From Nocardia aurantia (lineage in GTDB: Bacteria; Actinomycetota; Actinomycetes; Mycobacteriales; Mycobacteriaceae): a stretch of 64,000 nucleotides of DNA. Numbering within the stretch: the stretch's first letter is position 1; every line of letters begins with the position of its first letter. A model generated the notes under the pieces. The model saw only the letters and a list, made by a program, of their open reading frames with translations. It ran no database searches and was not told the DNA's origin. Of the stretch, positions 44,828 through 53,821 are shown one piece after another. Position numbers and translations under genes: made by a program. The stretch lies in NCBI RefSeq assembly GCF_009604425.1, contig NZ_WEGI01000002.1, positions 124,001 through 188,000 of the forward strand, in the 5' to 3' direction.

Positions 44828-45089
44828 GTCCGCCTCCCCTGACCCCGGAGCTCCGACCGGCCGACGTCCGCCCGGGCCGTTCCCCCAGCCGGAATGTCGA
44901 GTGTAAGCGGTTGTCTCGCTTGCGGTATGCGGTTCCGCGCGCGGGCCGACCCCGGCCTGCGGACCGGCACGGAACCGGCGGCCGGATGTACCCGCACCGT
45001 TGTGAGCGGTCACAGTTGACTCCGAAAATGCTGTGCCCCTAGGTTACTGCGCACAGCCCGGTCGGAAAGCCCTTCCGCTGGGCCAATTT

Positions 45090-45953
45090 TCAGCAATCCA
45101 CTCGCTCGGCCCACTCCAGCAACGCCGGGGCCAGCAGGGGCCAGCGGACGAACAGCCCGCCGGTGCGGGCCCGCTCGGCCTGGCGCTCGTGCCATTCCCG
45201 GTCTCCCCACGGGGGTTCGGCGAGCCGCGCGGCCGGCAACAGTTCGGCGATGGCCTCGGAGGTGGCGCGGGTGTGGTGGGCGTCGCTGGCTCCGCTGCGG
45301 AACACCAACGCGGGCACCGTGATACCGCCGACCACCTCGTCGGGCAGACCGGGGACGGTCCGGTCCGGTTGCGGGCAGTAGGCCAGCATCCACCGCTCCA
45401 TGGTGGCGATGAAGGCGTCGCGGTCCTGGCCGAGGATGCGGTCCCGGTTGCCCGGATTGCGTTCGATCGACTCGGCCCAGTCGGGCAGGGCGGCGACCGC
45501 GGCCATGCCGTCGGCCCAGGCGGCGCGGATGTTCGGGGCGCAGTACACGTTGCCCAGCACGAGCTGTCCCATCACCCCGCCGCTGATCCACCACAGTGCC
45601 AGCGCGCGGGCCACCTCGGGGTGCCGGGCGGCGGTCAGCAGGGCGATGCGCGAGCCCGCCGAACCGCCGGCGAGGATCGCGGGCGCCAGGTCCAGGTGGG
45701 TGAGCAGGGCCGCGAGCGTGTCGGCGTGCAGGCTCGACTCGCTGTCGCCCTCGAAGCACACATCGGATTCGCCGCAGTTGGGCCGGTCCCAGATGAGCAC
45801 CCGGTTGCCCGCGGCCGCCAGCTGCTCGGCCAGTTCCCGCAGGCCGGGCGTCTCCTTCGGGAACCGGCCGCCCGGGGTCAGCACCCAGGGCCGGTCACCG
45901 TCCCCGATGAGTTCGTAACCGATCCGTAGCCCGTTGACAGTCGCCGTCGCCAT
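45090..45953 (-). CDS. Alpha/beta hydrolase
   Basis: The 287-residue alpha/beta-hydrolase has the oxyanion-hole and nucleophile elements LTPGGRFPKET, VLIWDRPNCGESDV and LAGGSAGSRIALLTA, where Ser in GGSAGS is the nucleophile. The usual HG motif before the first strand is replaced by PGG. The catalytic His should be in the C-terminal segment (PPWGDREWHERQ). The substrate is unknown. ATG 45953 opens MATATVNGLRIGYE. A palindrome at 45982-46001 lies just upstream, so a TetR-type regulator may control it. Confidence 0.8.
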   Translation of the reverse strand: MATATVNGLRIGYELIGDGDRPWVLTPGGRFPKETPGLRELAEQLAAAGNRVLIWDRPNCGESDVCFEGDSESSLHADTLAALLTHLDLAPAILAGGSAGSRIALLTAARHPEVARALALWWISGGVMGQLVLGNVYCAPNIRAAWADGMAAVAALPDWAESIERNPGNRDRILGQDRDAFIATMERWMLAYCPQPDRTVPGLPDEVVGGITVPALVFRSGASDAHHTRATSEAIAELLPAARLAEPPWGDREWHERQAERARTGGLFVRWPLLAPALLEWAERVDC

Positions 45954-45981
45954 GGCGTCCAGTATTCGACAGCCGCGATTT

Positions 45982-46001
45982 GTAAACAAGTCTTCACTTA
46001 C
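45982..46001 (-). promoter_or_regulatory. GTAA-N12-TTAC palindrome upstream of the hydrolase
   Basis: GTAAACAAGTCTTCACTTAC is a 20-base partial palindrome of TetR-operator type, 29 bases upstream of the hydrolase start. No TetR gene is adjacent. Confidence 0.4.
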
Positions 46002-46025
46002 ATCGCGGGTATGTGCCACATTGCG

Positions 46026-47363
46026 CTAGGTCCCGAGCAGCCCGCCGCGGAAGTACTCGCTGTCGGCCAGCGAATCGTGCAGCCGGACGAATTCCTCCCG
46101 GCCGAGCTTCGGCCCGCTGCGCTCGATGACCGAGCGGGCGGCGGCCGCGCCGTCGGCGAGCAGGTCGACGACGGTGCACGCCATCACCTTCGCCGGGACC
46201 ACGGCGGCCGCCACCGGATCGGCGGTGTAGTAGGCGTTGCCGTGGAACGGGGTCGCGCACCCCGAGGCGGCCAGCGGATGTACCACCGGCATCACCGCGC
46301 CGAGATCGCCCATATCGGTGGAGCCGCCGGTGAGGTCGGGGATGCGCCCGACCGCGTCGGCGCCGAGCAGTTCGGTCGCGTTCACGGCGGTCACCTCCGC
46401 GAAGGGTTCGTCGTCGCGGAAGGGCAGATACGCGACGGCCGTGGTGATCTCGACATCCGCGCCCATCGCCAGCGCGCCGCCGCGCAGCGCGCGATCCACC
46501 CGCTCGGAGGCGTCGCGCATGGCCTCGACGGTGCGGGCCCGGATCATCATCTCCAGCTCGGTACGTGCCGGGATCGCCGAGACCGAATCGCCGGAATGCG
46601 TGATCAGATGATGGACCCGGACCGCGTCGGCGTCCGTGAAGAACTCCCGGTGCGCGTCGATCGCGGCGATGGCGACCGTCGCGGCCTTGTACGCGCTGAT
46701 CCCGGCCCACGGCATGCCGCCGGCGTGCGCCGCCCGGCCGTGGAAGCGGACCCGCTTGACCAGAGAACCGTTGCCGCGCATGCCGAAGGCGATCGGGGGC
46801 GTGTCCACGCCGGTGTGGGTGAGCATCGCCAGATCGACGTCGTCGAAGTGGCCGGCCCGGATCAGTTCGGCCTTGCCCGTGGTCTGGTGGATCTCGCCGT
46901 TGTCGCGCAACGACATTCGCCACCCCACCTCGACGCACTCCTCGGCCGGGACGGCGAACAGCACCACGTCACCGGCGAGTTCGCCGATGACCGTGCGCAG
47001 GCCGAGGCCCGCGCCGATCATCGAGGCGATCTGCGCGTTGTGCCCGCAGGCGTGCGCGGCCCCGGTGACCGGATCGGCGTACGGGTGGTCCGGGATGAGC
47101 AGGCTGTCCAGCTCACCGAGGATCGCGACGGTCGGCCCCGGCGCGCCGCCGCGCAGCCGGGCCTTGACACCGGTGCGGGCCAGGCCGGTCTGCGGGGACA
47201 GGCCCATCGCGGTGAACCGGTCGGCGACGATCGCGGCCGTGCGGGTCTCCCGATAGCCGGTCTCCGGATGGCGCATGATGTCGTCGGAGAGCGCGACGAT
47301 CTCGGCGGCGTGCCGCTCGATCTCGGCGCAGACCCGGGCCTTCAACTCCGATGCGGTGCTCAT
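46026..47363 (-). CDS. M20-family amidohydrolase (AbgB-like)
   Basis: The 445-residue metallo-amidohydrolase has the M20 layout: HPETGYRETRTAAIV, ILGELDSLLIP, the metal-binding HACGHNAQIASMIG, PAEEC, and a lid domain with RVRFHGRAAHAGGMPWAG. It belongs with AbgB and related hydrolases that cleave N-acyl amino acids or p-aminobenzoyl-glutamate. Substrate is not predictable. ATG 47363 follows GAGGAGA; the frame to 47534 lacks similarity. The downstream hydrolase lies on the same strand, 72 bases away, across a palindrome. Confidence 0.87.
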   Translation of the reverse strand: MSTASELKARVCAEIERHAAEIVALSDDIMRHPETGYRETRTAAIVADRFTAMGLSPQTGLARTGVKARLRGGAPGPTVAILGELDSLLIPDHPYADPVTGAAHACGHNAQIASMIGAGLGLRTVIGELAGDVVLFAVPAEECVEVGWRMSLRDNGEIHQTTGKAELIRAGHFDDVDLAMLTHTGVDTPPIAFGMRGNGSLVKRVRFHGRAAHAGGMPWAGISAYKAATVAIAAIDAHREFFTDADAVRVHHLITHSGDSVSAIPARTELEMMIRARTVEAMRDASERVDRALRGGALAMGADVEITTAVAYLPFRDDEPFAEVTAVNATELLGADAVGRIPDLTGGSTDMGDLGAVMPVVHPLAASGCATPFHGNAYYTADPVAAAVVPAKVMACTVVDLLADGAAAARSVIERSGPKLGREEFVRLHDSLADSEYFRGGLLGT

Positions 47364-47515
47364 CCGGTCTCCTCGGCTCGTTCGGCGGTCCGCACCCATG
47401 CTCGCACGCGTGGGCCCCGACGCCCCGGCAGGGCAGATCGACCGGCGGCGGCGCCGCCACGCGGTTAGGATCCGGCGCGACCTCGGCACCGGCCGACCGT
47501 GAGGAGAGACCGAGC

Positions 47516-47935
47516 ATGACCACGCCCCCGCCACCGAAACGAGATCAGCACCCCGCGGTGGTCAAGCTGCGCGACCGCCGCGCGGCCAGCCTGCAACTGC
47601 GGGTCGCGGACTGGATCACCAAATTCGCCGGCTCCATGATGTTCGTGTACATCCACGCCGCGGGCTTCGCCGTCTGGATGCTGTTCGCCGAGAAGAACCC
47701 CTGGCCCACACTGACTCTCGTGGTGTCGCTGGAGGCGATCTTCCTGTCCACCTTCGTCATGATCGGCCAGAACCGGCAGGCGGAATTCCAGCAGTTGAAG
47801 GCCGATCACGACTTCCGGGAACAAGAATTGGAGCTCAAGACCAACACCGAGCTGACGCGGGCGATCCATCGGATGACCGCCGAACTGCATCGGCGGCTGC
47901 TCGACGAACCGGAGCGTCCGGACGGCGACCGCTGA
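47516..47935 (+). CDS. DUF1003 membrane protein
   Basis: The 139-residue protein matches DUF1003: two transmembrane helices (MMFVYIHAAGFAVWMLF; TLTLVVSLEAIFLSTFVMI), the conserved NPWPTLTL between them, and NRQAEFQQLKADHDFREQEL after the second. It is a cytoplasmic-membrane protein of unknown function. ATG 47516 follows GAGGAGA. It is divergent from the M20 gene and convergent with the amidase operon. Confidence 0.86.
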   Translation: MTTPPPPKRDQHPAVVKLRDRRAASLQLRVADWITKFAGSMMFVYIHAAGFAVWMLFAEKNPWPTLTLVVSLEAIFLSTFVMIGQNRQAEFQQLKADHDFREQELELKTNTELTRAIHRMTAELHRRLLDEPERPDGDR

Positions 47936-47939
47936 CCGG

Positions 47940-48134
47940 TCAGTCCGCCCAGTCGACGATGCGCGCCGCGGCCCGGAAGTGCAGCGCCGGGCTCGCGTAT
48001 CGTGCCTCCGGCACCGCGTACAGCGCGTCGACCCCGGCCCGCTGGAATTCGAAACCCGCCGCGTAGGCGGCGATCTCGGCCTCCGAGGCAGGCAGGGCGG
48101 ACAGCTCCAGGAGGGTCTTGACGGTTTCACTCAT
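47940..48134 (-). CDS. Small AtzG-like (DUF4089-type) partner of the amidase
   Basis: The 64-residue protein begins MSETVKTLLELSALPASEAE and ends with YASPALHFRAAARIVDWAD, resembling the short helical AtzG-like proteins that accompany AtzE-type amidases. Its ATG overlaps the amidase stop (ATGA), so translation is coupled, which is direct evidence of a shared complex. The family match is by pattern and position only. Confidence 0.58.
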   Translation of the reverse strand: MSETVKTLLELSALPASEAEIAAYAAGFEFQRAGVDALYAVPEARYASPALHFRAAARIVDWAD

Positions 48135-49561
48135 GCCGGTACTCCTGCCACGACGGTTTCGGGGGTGCGCAGGTGCCAGGTGGTGGCCTGCTGGAAGACG
48201 TCGGCCACGCGCAGGATCTCCGCCTCGGCGAAGGCCCGGCCGGCCAGTTGCAGCGACAGCGGCAGCCCGGCGCCGGTGAACCCCATCGGCACGGCCAGCA
48301 CCGGATTGCCCAGGGTGTCCCAGTACGGGGTGTGGATGAGGCTGAACAGGGTGCCGATGTCGGGTGCGCCGTCCGGGCCGGTGATCGACTCGAAGGTCGG
48401 CGCGCCGGTGGAGGCGGTGGGGCAGACCAGCACATCGACGGTGTCGAACAGCCGGCCGATCGCGTCCTGGGCGACCCGCCGGACCCGTTGCGCCTGTACG
48501 TAATCGGCGCCGGAAACCTGCGCGCCGATCGCCAGCATGGCCCGGGTGGCCAGGAAGTAGTCGTCCCAGCGGGCGGAGAGGTCGGTGCGGTGATAGGCCA
48601 GCGCCTCGCAGCCCATGGTGATCATGTCCACGGTGATCATCTCCTGCCGGTACGGCAGCGTCACCTCGGTGACGGTCGCACCGGCCGCGGCCAGGACCGC
48701 GACGGCCGCCTCGAACACCGAATCCACCGACGGGTCACCGATTTCGGGGAAGTGCCCCTCCCGCACCACGCCGATGCGGACGCCCGAGAGGTCGCCGATC
48801 CAGTCCGGGACGGTGAACGGGGCGTCCACGCAGTCCGGATCGCTGGGGTGCGGACCGGCGATCGCCGCGAGCACCGCGGCGCAGTCGCGCGCGCTGCGGG
48901 CCAGCGGGCCGATGTGGTCGAGACTGTAACCCAATGGCACACAACCGGATTTGGGTACCCGGCCGAAGGTCGGCATCAGCCCGCTGACCCCGCAGAACGC
49001 GGCCGGGATGCGGATACTGCCCGCGGTGTCGGTGCCGAGCCCGGCCAGGAACATGCCCGACGCGACGCCGATGCCCGCGCCGGAGCTCGACCCGCCCGGC
49101 CAGGTGGCCGGATCCCATGGATTGCGCGGCACCGGAAAGGGTTTCGTGACATCCGGCATGCCCACCGCGAATTCCATCGTGGTCGACTTGCCGGTGATCA
49201 CCGCGCCGGCCGCCTTCAGCCGGGTCACCACCGGGGCGTCCTTGCCGGCGCCCCACGCCGGATCGAGGATCAGGCTCTGGGCCGTCGTCGGGCCCTCGGC
49301 CATCGCGATGATGTCCTTGACCCCGAACGGGATTCCGTGCAACGGGCCGCGGTCGTGACCGGCGGCGAGTTCGGCGTCGGCCGTCGCGGCGCGTTCCAGG
49401 GCGTAGTCGTCGAAGCGCGCCAGATAGGCGCCGAGCGCGCCGTCGAGCCGGTCGGCCGCGCCGACGGCGGCCCGGGTGAGCTCCACCGAGGTCACCGTGC
49501 CGGCCCGCAGCGCCGCCGCGGCATCGGTGAGAGTCACCGGTAGAGAGGGTGTTTCGGACAT
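48131..49561 (-). CDS. Amidase-signature-family amidohydrolase
   Basis: The 476-residue amidase has the AS-family catalytic triad: Lys in GIPFGVKDIIA, the cis-Ser in WPGGSSSGAGIGVASG and the nucleophile Ser in GTDTAGSIRIPAAFCG. It would hydrolyse an amide; the AtzG-like neighbour hints at a carboxybiuret-hydrolase-type or related amide substrate. It is the first structural gene after a divergent-free GntR regulator on the same strand. ATG 49561 lies 57 bases after the GntR stop with GAAAGG-type sequence upstream. Confidence 0.9.
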   Translation of the reverse strand: MSETPSLPVTLTDAAAALRAGTVTSVELTRAAVGAADRLDGALGAYLARFDDYALERAATADAELAAGHDRGPLHGIPFGVKDIIAMAEGPTTAQSLILDPAWGAGKDAPVVTRLKAAGAVITGKSTTMEFAVGMPDVTKPFPVPRNPWDPATWPGGSSSGAGIGVASGMFLAGLGTDTAGSIRIPAAFCGVSGLMPTFGRVPKSGCVPLGYSLDHIGPLARSARDCAAVLAAIAGPHPSDPDCVDAPFTVPDWIGDLSGVRIGVVREGHFPEIGDPSVDSVFEAAVAVLAAAGATVTEVTLPYRQEMITVDMITMGCEALAYHRTDLSARWDDYFLATRAMLAIGAQVSGADYVQAQRVRRVAQDAIGRLFDTVDVLVCPTASTGAPTFESITGPDGAPDIGTLFSLIHTPYWDTLGNPVLAVPMGFTGAGLPLSLQLAGRAFAEAEILRVADVFQQATTWHLRTPETVVAGVPA

Positions 49562-49618
49562 GACCGGACCTTTCTGCGCGGCGGGCGCCGCGCGGGACGA
49601 ATACCGGGAGGGACGCGG

Positions 49619-50353
49619 TTACGACAGCGTCGGGCTGGTACCGCGGGAGACGAAACGGAAGCGTTCGCCGCGGGTGTGGATGAAGGCGAGGTCGAAGGGC
49701 CTGCCGTCGAGGTCGTAGATGAGCTGTTCCAGCGCCATCAGCGGGGTACCCTCGCGGATGCCCAGCACCGCGGCCAGCGTGGCGTCCGCGGGCTCGCAGT
49801 CGAAGACGAACTCCGAGTCCGACAGCGCCACACCGGAATCGGCGAGCAGCCGGTACCAGTCCGAGACGAACGGAGTGTCCCGCAGCTTGTCCGCCTCCGG
49901 GAACAGCACGTAGTTGGTGGCGATCGCGATCGGCTCGTCCTGATGCAGCGCAACGTATTCCAGGCGCAGGCACGGTGTGCCGGGGGCGATCCGCAGTCGC
50001 CGCGCGACGGTGTCCGGGGCGGGCAGCACCGAGCGGTCCAGCTCGCGCGGCCGCATCCGCTGGTTGAACAGGCTGTCGTGGGCCGGCGTGATCACGCCGT
50101 GCGCCTCGGGCAACGAGGTCTCGACCGGCGCGACGACGGCGTGGGTGCCGACGCCCTGGGTGCGCTCGATCAGCCCCTCGGTGCGCAGCAGCGCGAGGGC
50201 GGCGCGCACCGTGGCGCGGGAAGCGCCGTGGGCCGCCATCAGCGTGGCCTCGCTCGGCAACAGGCCGCGCGGGTAACTGCCACCGCGAACGGCGGCGCGC
50301 AGGATATCGCGCAACCGCCGCACGTCGTGGCCCCCGTGCCCGGCCGTCCTCAT
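49619..50353 (-). CDS. GntR/UTRA-family transcriptional regulator
   Basis: The 244-residue regulator has an N-terminal GntR winged helix (LRDILRAAVRGGSYPRGLLP, ATVRAALALLRTEGLIERTQ) and a C-terminal UTRA effector-binding domain (LRLEYVALHQDEPIAIATNY, PLMALEQLIYDLDGRPFDLA). It directly precedes the amidase gene on the same strand and likely controls it, derepressing on the amide substrate or product. ATG 50353 opens the HTH region; upstream frame to 50680 shows no similarity. Confidence 0.85.
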   Translation of the reverse strand: MRTAGHGGHDVRRLRDILRAAVRGGSYPRGLLPSEATLMAAHGASRATVRAALALLRTEGLIERTQGVGTHAVVAPVETSLPEAHGVITPAHDSLFNQRMRPRELDRSVLPAPDTVARRLRIAPGTPCLRLEYVALHQDEPIAIATNYVLFPEADKLRDTPFVSDWYRLLADSGVALSDSEFVFDCEPADATLAAVLGIREGTPLMALEQLIYDLDGRPFDLAFIHTRGERFRFVSRGTSPTLS

Positions 50354-50678
50354 GGTCCCGGACGGTAGGCAGCGGCCGTTGCGGGCGGGTCTCCCCGCCG
50401 TGACCGCGGTGTTACGGGCGGGCGTGATCGGCATTCCCATCCTGGTCGATCCCTTCGCCCTCGTGCTGCCGGTGCTGTGGAATCGACGGTTCCAGCGGTC
50501 TGTTTCCGGCCGGTATCGGATTTCGGTGCGCCCGGTTACGCCGCCTCCGGCATCGGCGTCGAGACCCGGACCTGCGGATTCATCCGGACCGCCGGTGGTT
50601 GCGCCGGAATTCCGGGCGCTGCGCCGGTGTCCGATTCGTTCAAGACGGCCCGGGCCCGCCCGATCTACGGTGATCGGC
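50354..50678 (+). other. Intergenic region between GntR and VOC genes
   Basis: This region of 325 bases has no supported gene. It should contain the promoter of the GntR-amidase operon. Confidence 0.4.
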
Positions 50679-51056
50679 ATGACAGCACAACTCGATGTGA
50701 TCGGCCTGGTCGTGGCCGACCTGGACGCGTCGGTGGACTTCTACACCCGGCTGGGGCTGCGGTTCGGCGAGGATCCGGGGCACCGCGAGGCCGAGTTGCC
50801 CGGCGGGTTCCGGTTCACCCTCGACACCGAGGCCACCATCCGCTCCTTCCATCCGGCCTGGCGCGGCGGGGCCGGCCGGATGAATCTGGCCTTCCGCTGC
50901 CCCGATCCCGCCGCGGTCGACAGCTGGTACGCGGAGTTGACCGCCGCCGGATATCACGGCGAACTGACGCCGTTCGACGCGTTCTGGGGTCAGCGCTACG
51001 CGACCGTGCACGATCCGGACGGCAACGGCGTCGACCTCTACGCGCCGCTGTCCTGA
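50679..51056 (+). CDS. VOC-superfamily (glyoxalase/bleomycin-resistance-like) protein
   Basis: The 125-residue VOC protein has two beta-alpha-beta-beta-beta units: DVIGLVVADLDASVDFYTRLG and a second ending VHDPDGNGVDLYAPL, with metal-binding-like acidic residues. The substrate is unknown. ATG 50679 has only a weak ribosome-binding site. Its 3' end overlaps the convergent AraC gene by 19 bases. Confidence 0.82.
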   Translation: MTAQLDVIGLVVADLDASVDFYTRLGLRFGEDPGHREAELPGGFRFTLDTEATIRSFHPAWRGGAGRMNLAFRCPDPAAVDSWYAELTAAGYHGELTPFDAFWGQRYATVHDPDGNGVDLYAPLS

Positions 51057-51751
51057 CCGAGCAACTCCCGCAAGGGCCGGCCGGTCAGCGCCCGCACCTC
51101 CCGCGCGAGATGGGGCTGATCGGCGTATCCGGCCCGGAACGCGCACTCCGCGAACGGGATTCCGCGGTCGGCCAGCGCCAGCACGCGCTGCAGGCGCAGC
51201 ACCCGGGCCAGCGTCTTCGGCCCGTATCCGAAGGCCGCCAGCGATAGCCGATGCAGCCGGCGCGCGCCCAATCCGGCGGCGTCGGCGGTCGCCGCGACCG
51301 AGGCGCCGCCGCGCAACGACCGCACGATGCGCTCCGGCACCGGATCCACCGGACCGGCGTCCGCCGTCAGCCACCGCCCGATCTCGGCCAGCCCGCGCAA
51401 CGGATCACCCTCCGCGGCAACGAGTCCCACCGCGCGACGCACCCGATCGGCCGGCCACAGTTCGGACAGCGCGACCCGGCTGTCCAGCAGTTCCCCCGGC
51501 GGCGCCCCGAGCAGCGCCGGGGCCGTGCCCGGCGCGAACCTGATCCCGCGCACCGCCGCACCGGCCGGCGCCGCGACTCGATATCCGCGGGTGTCCGGCC
51601 CCGCCACCACCAGCCGCTCCCCCAGCCACAGCAGATCCATGCACCCGTCCGGCAGCACCAGCGCCGCCCCGGACACCCGCCGCCGCCACACCAGCGCCCC
51701 GGGCACCCCGCGCACGGGATGCTCGCGGTAGGGAATCGGCTCGGGCCCCAC
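51038..51751 (-). CDS. AraC-family transcriptional regulator
   Basis: The 237-residue regulator has an N-terminal DUF6597-type sensor (LVLPDGCMDLLWLGERLVVAG, RGIRFAPGTAPALLG) and a C-terminal AraC HTH pair (SVAATADAAGLGARRLHRLS; FAECAFRAGYADQPHLAREV). Regulators with this N-terminus usually sit by DNA-repair or glyoxalase genes; here the VOC gene overlaps its 3' end, convergently. The target is probably nearby, but not certain. Confidence 0.85.
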   Translation of the reverse strand: MGPEPIPYREHPVRGVPGALVWRRRVSGAALVLPDGCMDLLWLGERLVVAGPDTRGYRVAAPAGAAVRGIRFAPGTAPALLGAPPGELLDSRVALSELWPADRVRRAVGLVAAEGDPLRGLAEIGRWLTADAGPVDPVPERIVRSLRGGASVAATADAAGLGARRLHRLSLAAFGYGPKTLARVLRLQRVLALADRGIPFAECAFRAGYADQPHLAREVRALTGRPLRELLGQDSGA

Positions 51752-52166
51752 ACCGCGACGCTACCGCACCCGGCCGGCCATCGGCCCGCAAATCCCGGCA
51801 CGGCGGCCGCACCCGAACCGACCGGCGTCCCCGCCGATCCGCGCCACGCCGCGATCCTGCCGCCGCCCGGTCCACGCTCGACGGGTTCCGCACCCGCGCA
51901 GAGACTTTCGGCGGCCGCTGGCCATTGTGCGCCATCACGACCGAAACTGTTGACGCACTGTGAATTTCGTGTGCGAATACCCGCAATCGCCCCGCCCCGG
52001 CCATCGACGAGCGGATTTCCGACATGTCAACGTGATTCACCTCACATCCCGATCGGATTCGGTTGACAGACCTTCCGGCACCTGGATCTACTCCGGTACA
52101 CCGTTTTTCGACGGCGGTGTTCGATTCGAGTTTTGCCGGAAGAACGTTCGGAAGACAAGGAAGACA
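51752..52166 (+). other. Promoter region of the small secreted-protein gene
   Basis: No gene is supported in these 415 bases. Two promoter-like elements are present; the better one is listed separately at 52063-52092. Confidence 0.5.
52063..52092 (+). promoter_or_regulatory. Putative sigma-70-type promoter
   Basis: TTGACA and TCTACT, separated by 18 bases, lie 75 bases before the small secreted-protein start. A weaker TTGACG element occurs at 51951. Confidence 0.5.
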
Positions 52167-52487
52167 ATGGCTCGTAAATCTTTGGCCACCACGACCGCTC
52201 GCATCCTGACCGCGGGCGCCCTGCCGCTGGCCGCGGCCGCCCTCTTCGCGGGTTCCGCGAACGCCGCCGCCACCGCGGACACCGTCTCCGGCGGCATCCC
52301 GCTGGAGGTCGCCACCAACCCCGACGCCCAGTACCCGGACCCGGTGCTCAACGGCGCCGTCACCGGCGCGGCCATCGGCTCCGCCACCGGCTCCTTCACC
52401 GACCCGGTGCCGACCGTCCTCGGCGCGCTCATCGGCGGCATCGTCGGCGCGGTCGACCCGGTCGTCGTCCCCCAGGTCCTGCCCTGA
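52167..52487 (+). CDS. Small secreted glycine-zipper-like protein
   Basis: The 106-residue protein has a clear signal peptide (ILTAGALPLAAAALFAGSANA) and a mature part with the pattern AVTGAAIGSATGSF and LGALIGGIVGAVDP, typical of Gly-x3-Gly/Ala membrane-inserting segments. No family is recognised; it could be a membrane-active or envelope protein. ATG 52167 follows AAGGAAG at good spacing and a sigma-70-type promoter lies upstream. Confidence 0.75.
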   Translation: MARKSLATTTARILTAGALPLAAAALFAGSANAAATADTVSGGIPLEVATNPDAQYPDPVLNGAVTGAAIGSATGSFTDPVPTVLGALIGGIVGAVDPVVVPQVLP

Positions 52488-52635
52488 TCCACCGCCCGGC
52501 GGCCGGCACGACGCCGCCGCCCACCCGGCGGTGAGCCGGGGTGCCATCGAGGCGGAGCGATACCGATGGCACCCCACACCCCGGACGGCTTCCGGCCCGC
52601 TGCCCGATCGCCGCCACCCTCCGGATGGCGGACGT

Positions 52636-52839
52636 TCACGCCTCGCGCAGGCGGTCGAGCAGGCCGCGATGATTCCCCACCGTCTCGCGGGCAAGGTCGA
52701 GCACCTGCATTGGCGGCCGGTGAAACCCACTTTTCTCCAGCGCGGCGACCACGATCGCGTCCTCTGACCGGTTCTCCGGCCGCGCAGCCTCGTCGCACCG
52801 GCTGCCCAGCTCCCCCGATCGGCGCGCGGCAAAAGCCAT
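52636..52839 (-). CDS. Small acidic/basic protein of unknown function
   Basis: The 67-residue frame (MAFAARRSGELG ... AIVVAALEKSGFHRPPMQVL) has GAGGGGG six bases before ATG 52839 and mostly G/C third positions, as real genes here do. The tail VGNHRGLLDRLREA is helical. No family is recognised. It is divergent from the pirin gene. Confidence 0.5.
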   Translation of the reverse strand: MAFAARRSGELGSRCDEAARPENRSEDAIVVAALEKSGFHRPPMQVLDLARETVGNHRGLLDRLREA

Positions 52840-52993
52840 GATGACCCCCTCGGCACAAGTGATACCGACGACGGCACCGATAGCAACCCGCGAGCCGGCG
52901 GAATAGTTCCCGCCGCACCCCTGTTGGTGGACATGGAAACCAAATCATCCGGACCGTCGAAGCGGCCCGGATCACCGACAGCGAGGACGGCAC

Positions 52994-53761
52994 ATGACCA
53001 CCATCGGCGCGACCCCCACCATCGACGTCCGCCGCGCGGCGGACAGGTTCAGGTCGGAGTTCGGCTGGCTGGACTCCAAGCACTCCTTCTCCTTCGGTCA
53101 TCACCAGGACCCGGCCAACACCCATCACGGGCTGCTGCTGGTCAACAACGACGACATCGTCGATCCCGGGACCGGGTTCGAGACGCATCCGCATCGCGAT
53201 ATGGAGATCGTCACCTGGGTGCTGGAAGGTTCTCTCGTGCACCAGGATTCGACCGGGAACAACGGGGTGATCTACCCGGGACTGGCGCAGCGGATGAGTG
53301 CCGGGCGCGGCATCATGCACTCGGAGAAGAACGACTCCTGGCGGCTCGGCGGTGACGTGCACCGCGACCCGGTGCACTTCGTGCAGATGTGGGTGGTGCC
53401 CGACGAGGCCGGGATCACGCCGGGGTACGAGCAGCTGGAGATCGACGCCGAGCTGCTGTCCGGCGGGCTGGTCACGGTCGCGTCGGGGATGCCCGAGCAC
53501 GCCGACCACGCCGCGATCCGCATCCGCAACTCGTACGCGGCCCTGCACGCGGCACGCCTGGCGCCCGGACAGTCCGTGACGCTGCCGGACGCGCCGTTCC
53601 TGCACCTGTTCGTGCCGCGCGGCGCGGTGACGCTGGAGGGCAGCGGGCCGCTGGCCACCGGCGACGCGGTGCGGTTCACCGCCACCGGCGGGCAACGGGT
53701 CACCGCGACCGAGCCCGCCGAGATCCTGGTGTGGGAAATGCACGCCACGGTCCAGCTCTGA
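52994..53761 (+). CDS. Pirin-family (quercetinase-like) cupin protein
   Basis: The 255-residue pirin/YhhW-type bicupin has the N-terminal cupin motif TGFETHPHRDMEIVTWVLEG with metal-binding His residues, then MSAGRGIMHSEKN with further ligands. A second cupin domain follows with LHLFVPRGAVTLEG. Some members dioxygenate quercetin; others are metal-binding regulators. ATG 52994 follows GAGGA. It begins a likely four-gene operon with VOC, AhpD-like and GNAT genes. Confidence 0.88.
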   Translation: MTTIGATPTIDVRRAADRFRSEFGWLDSKHSFSFGHHQDPANTHHGLLLVNNDDIVDPGTGFETHPHRDMEIVTWVLEGSLVHQDSTGNNGVIYPGLAQRMSAGRGIMHSEKNDSWRLGGDVHRDPVHFVQMWVVPDEAGITPGYEQLEIDAELLSGGLVTVASGMPEHADHAAIRIRNSYAALHAARLAPGQSVTLPDAPFLHLFVPRGAVTLEGSGPLATGDAVRFTATGGQRVTATEPAEILVWEMHATVQL

Positions 53762-53821
53762 CCGGTCCGTTCATCGGCACCGGCCATGATGGACGGTATC
53801 CGCACCCGAGAAAAGGCAGAG

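Noticed and set aside
48131..49561. Glutamyl-tRNA amidotransferase subunit A
   Set aside because: The amidase has the AS triad, but lies in a GntR-controlled operon without gatB/gatC, so a catabolic amidase is more likely.
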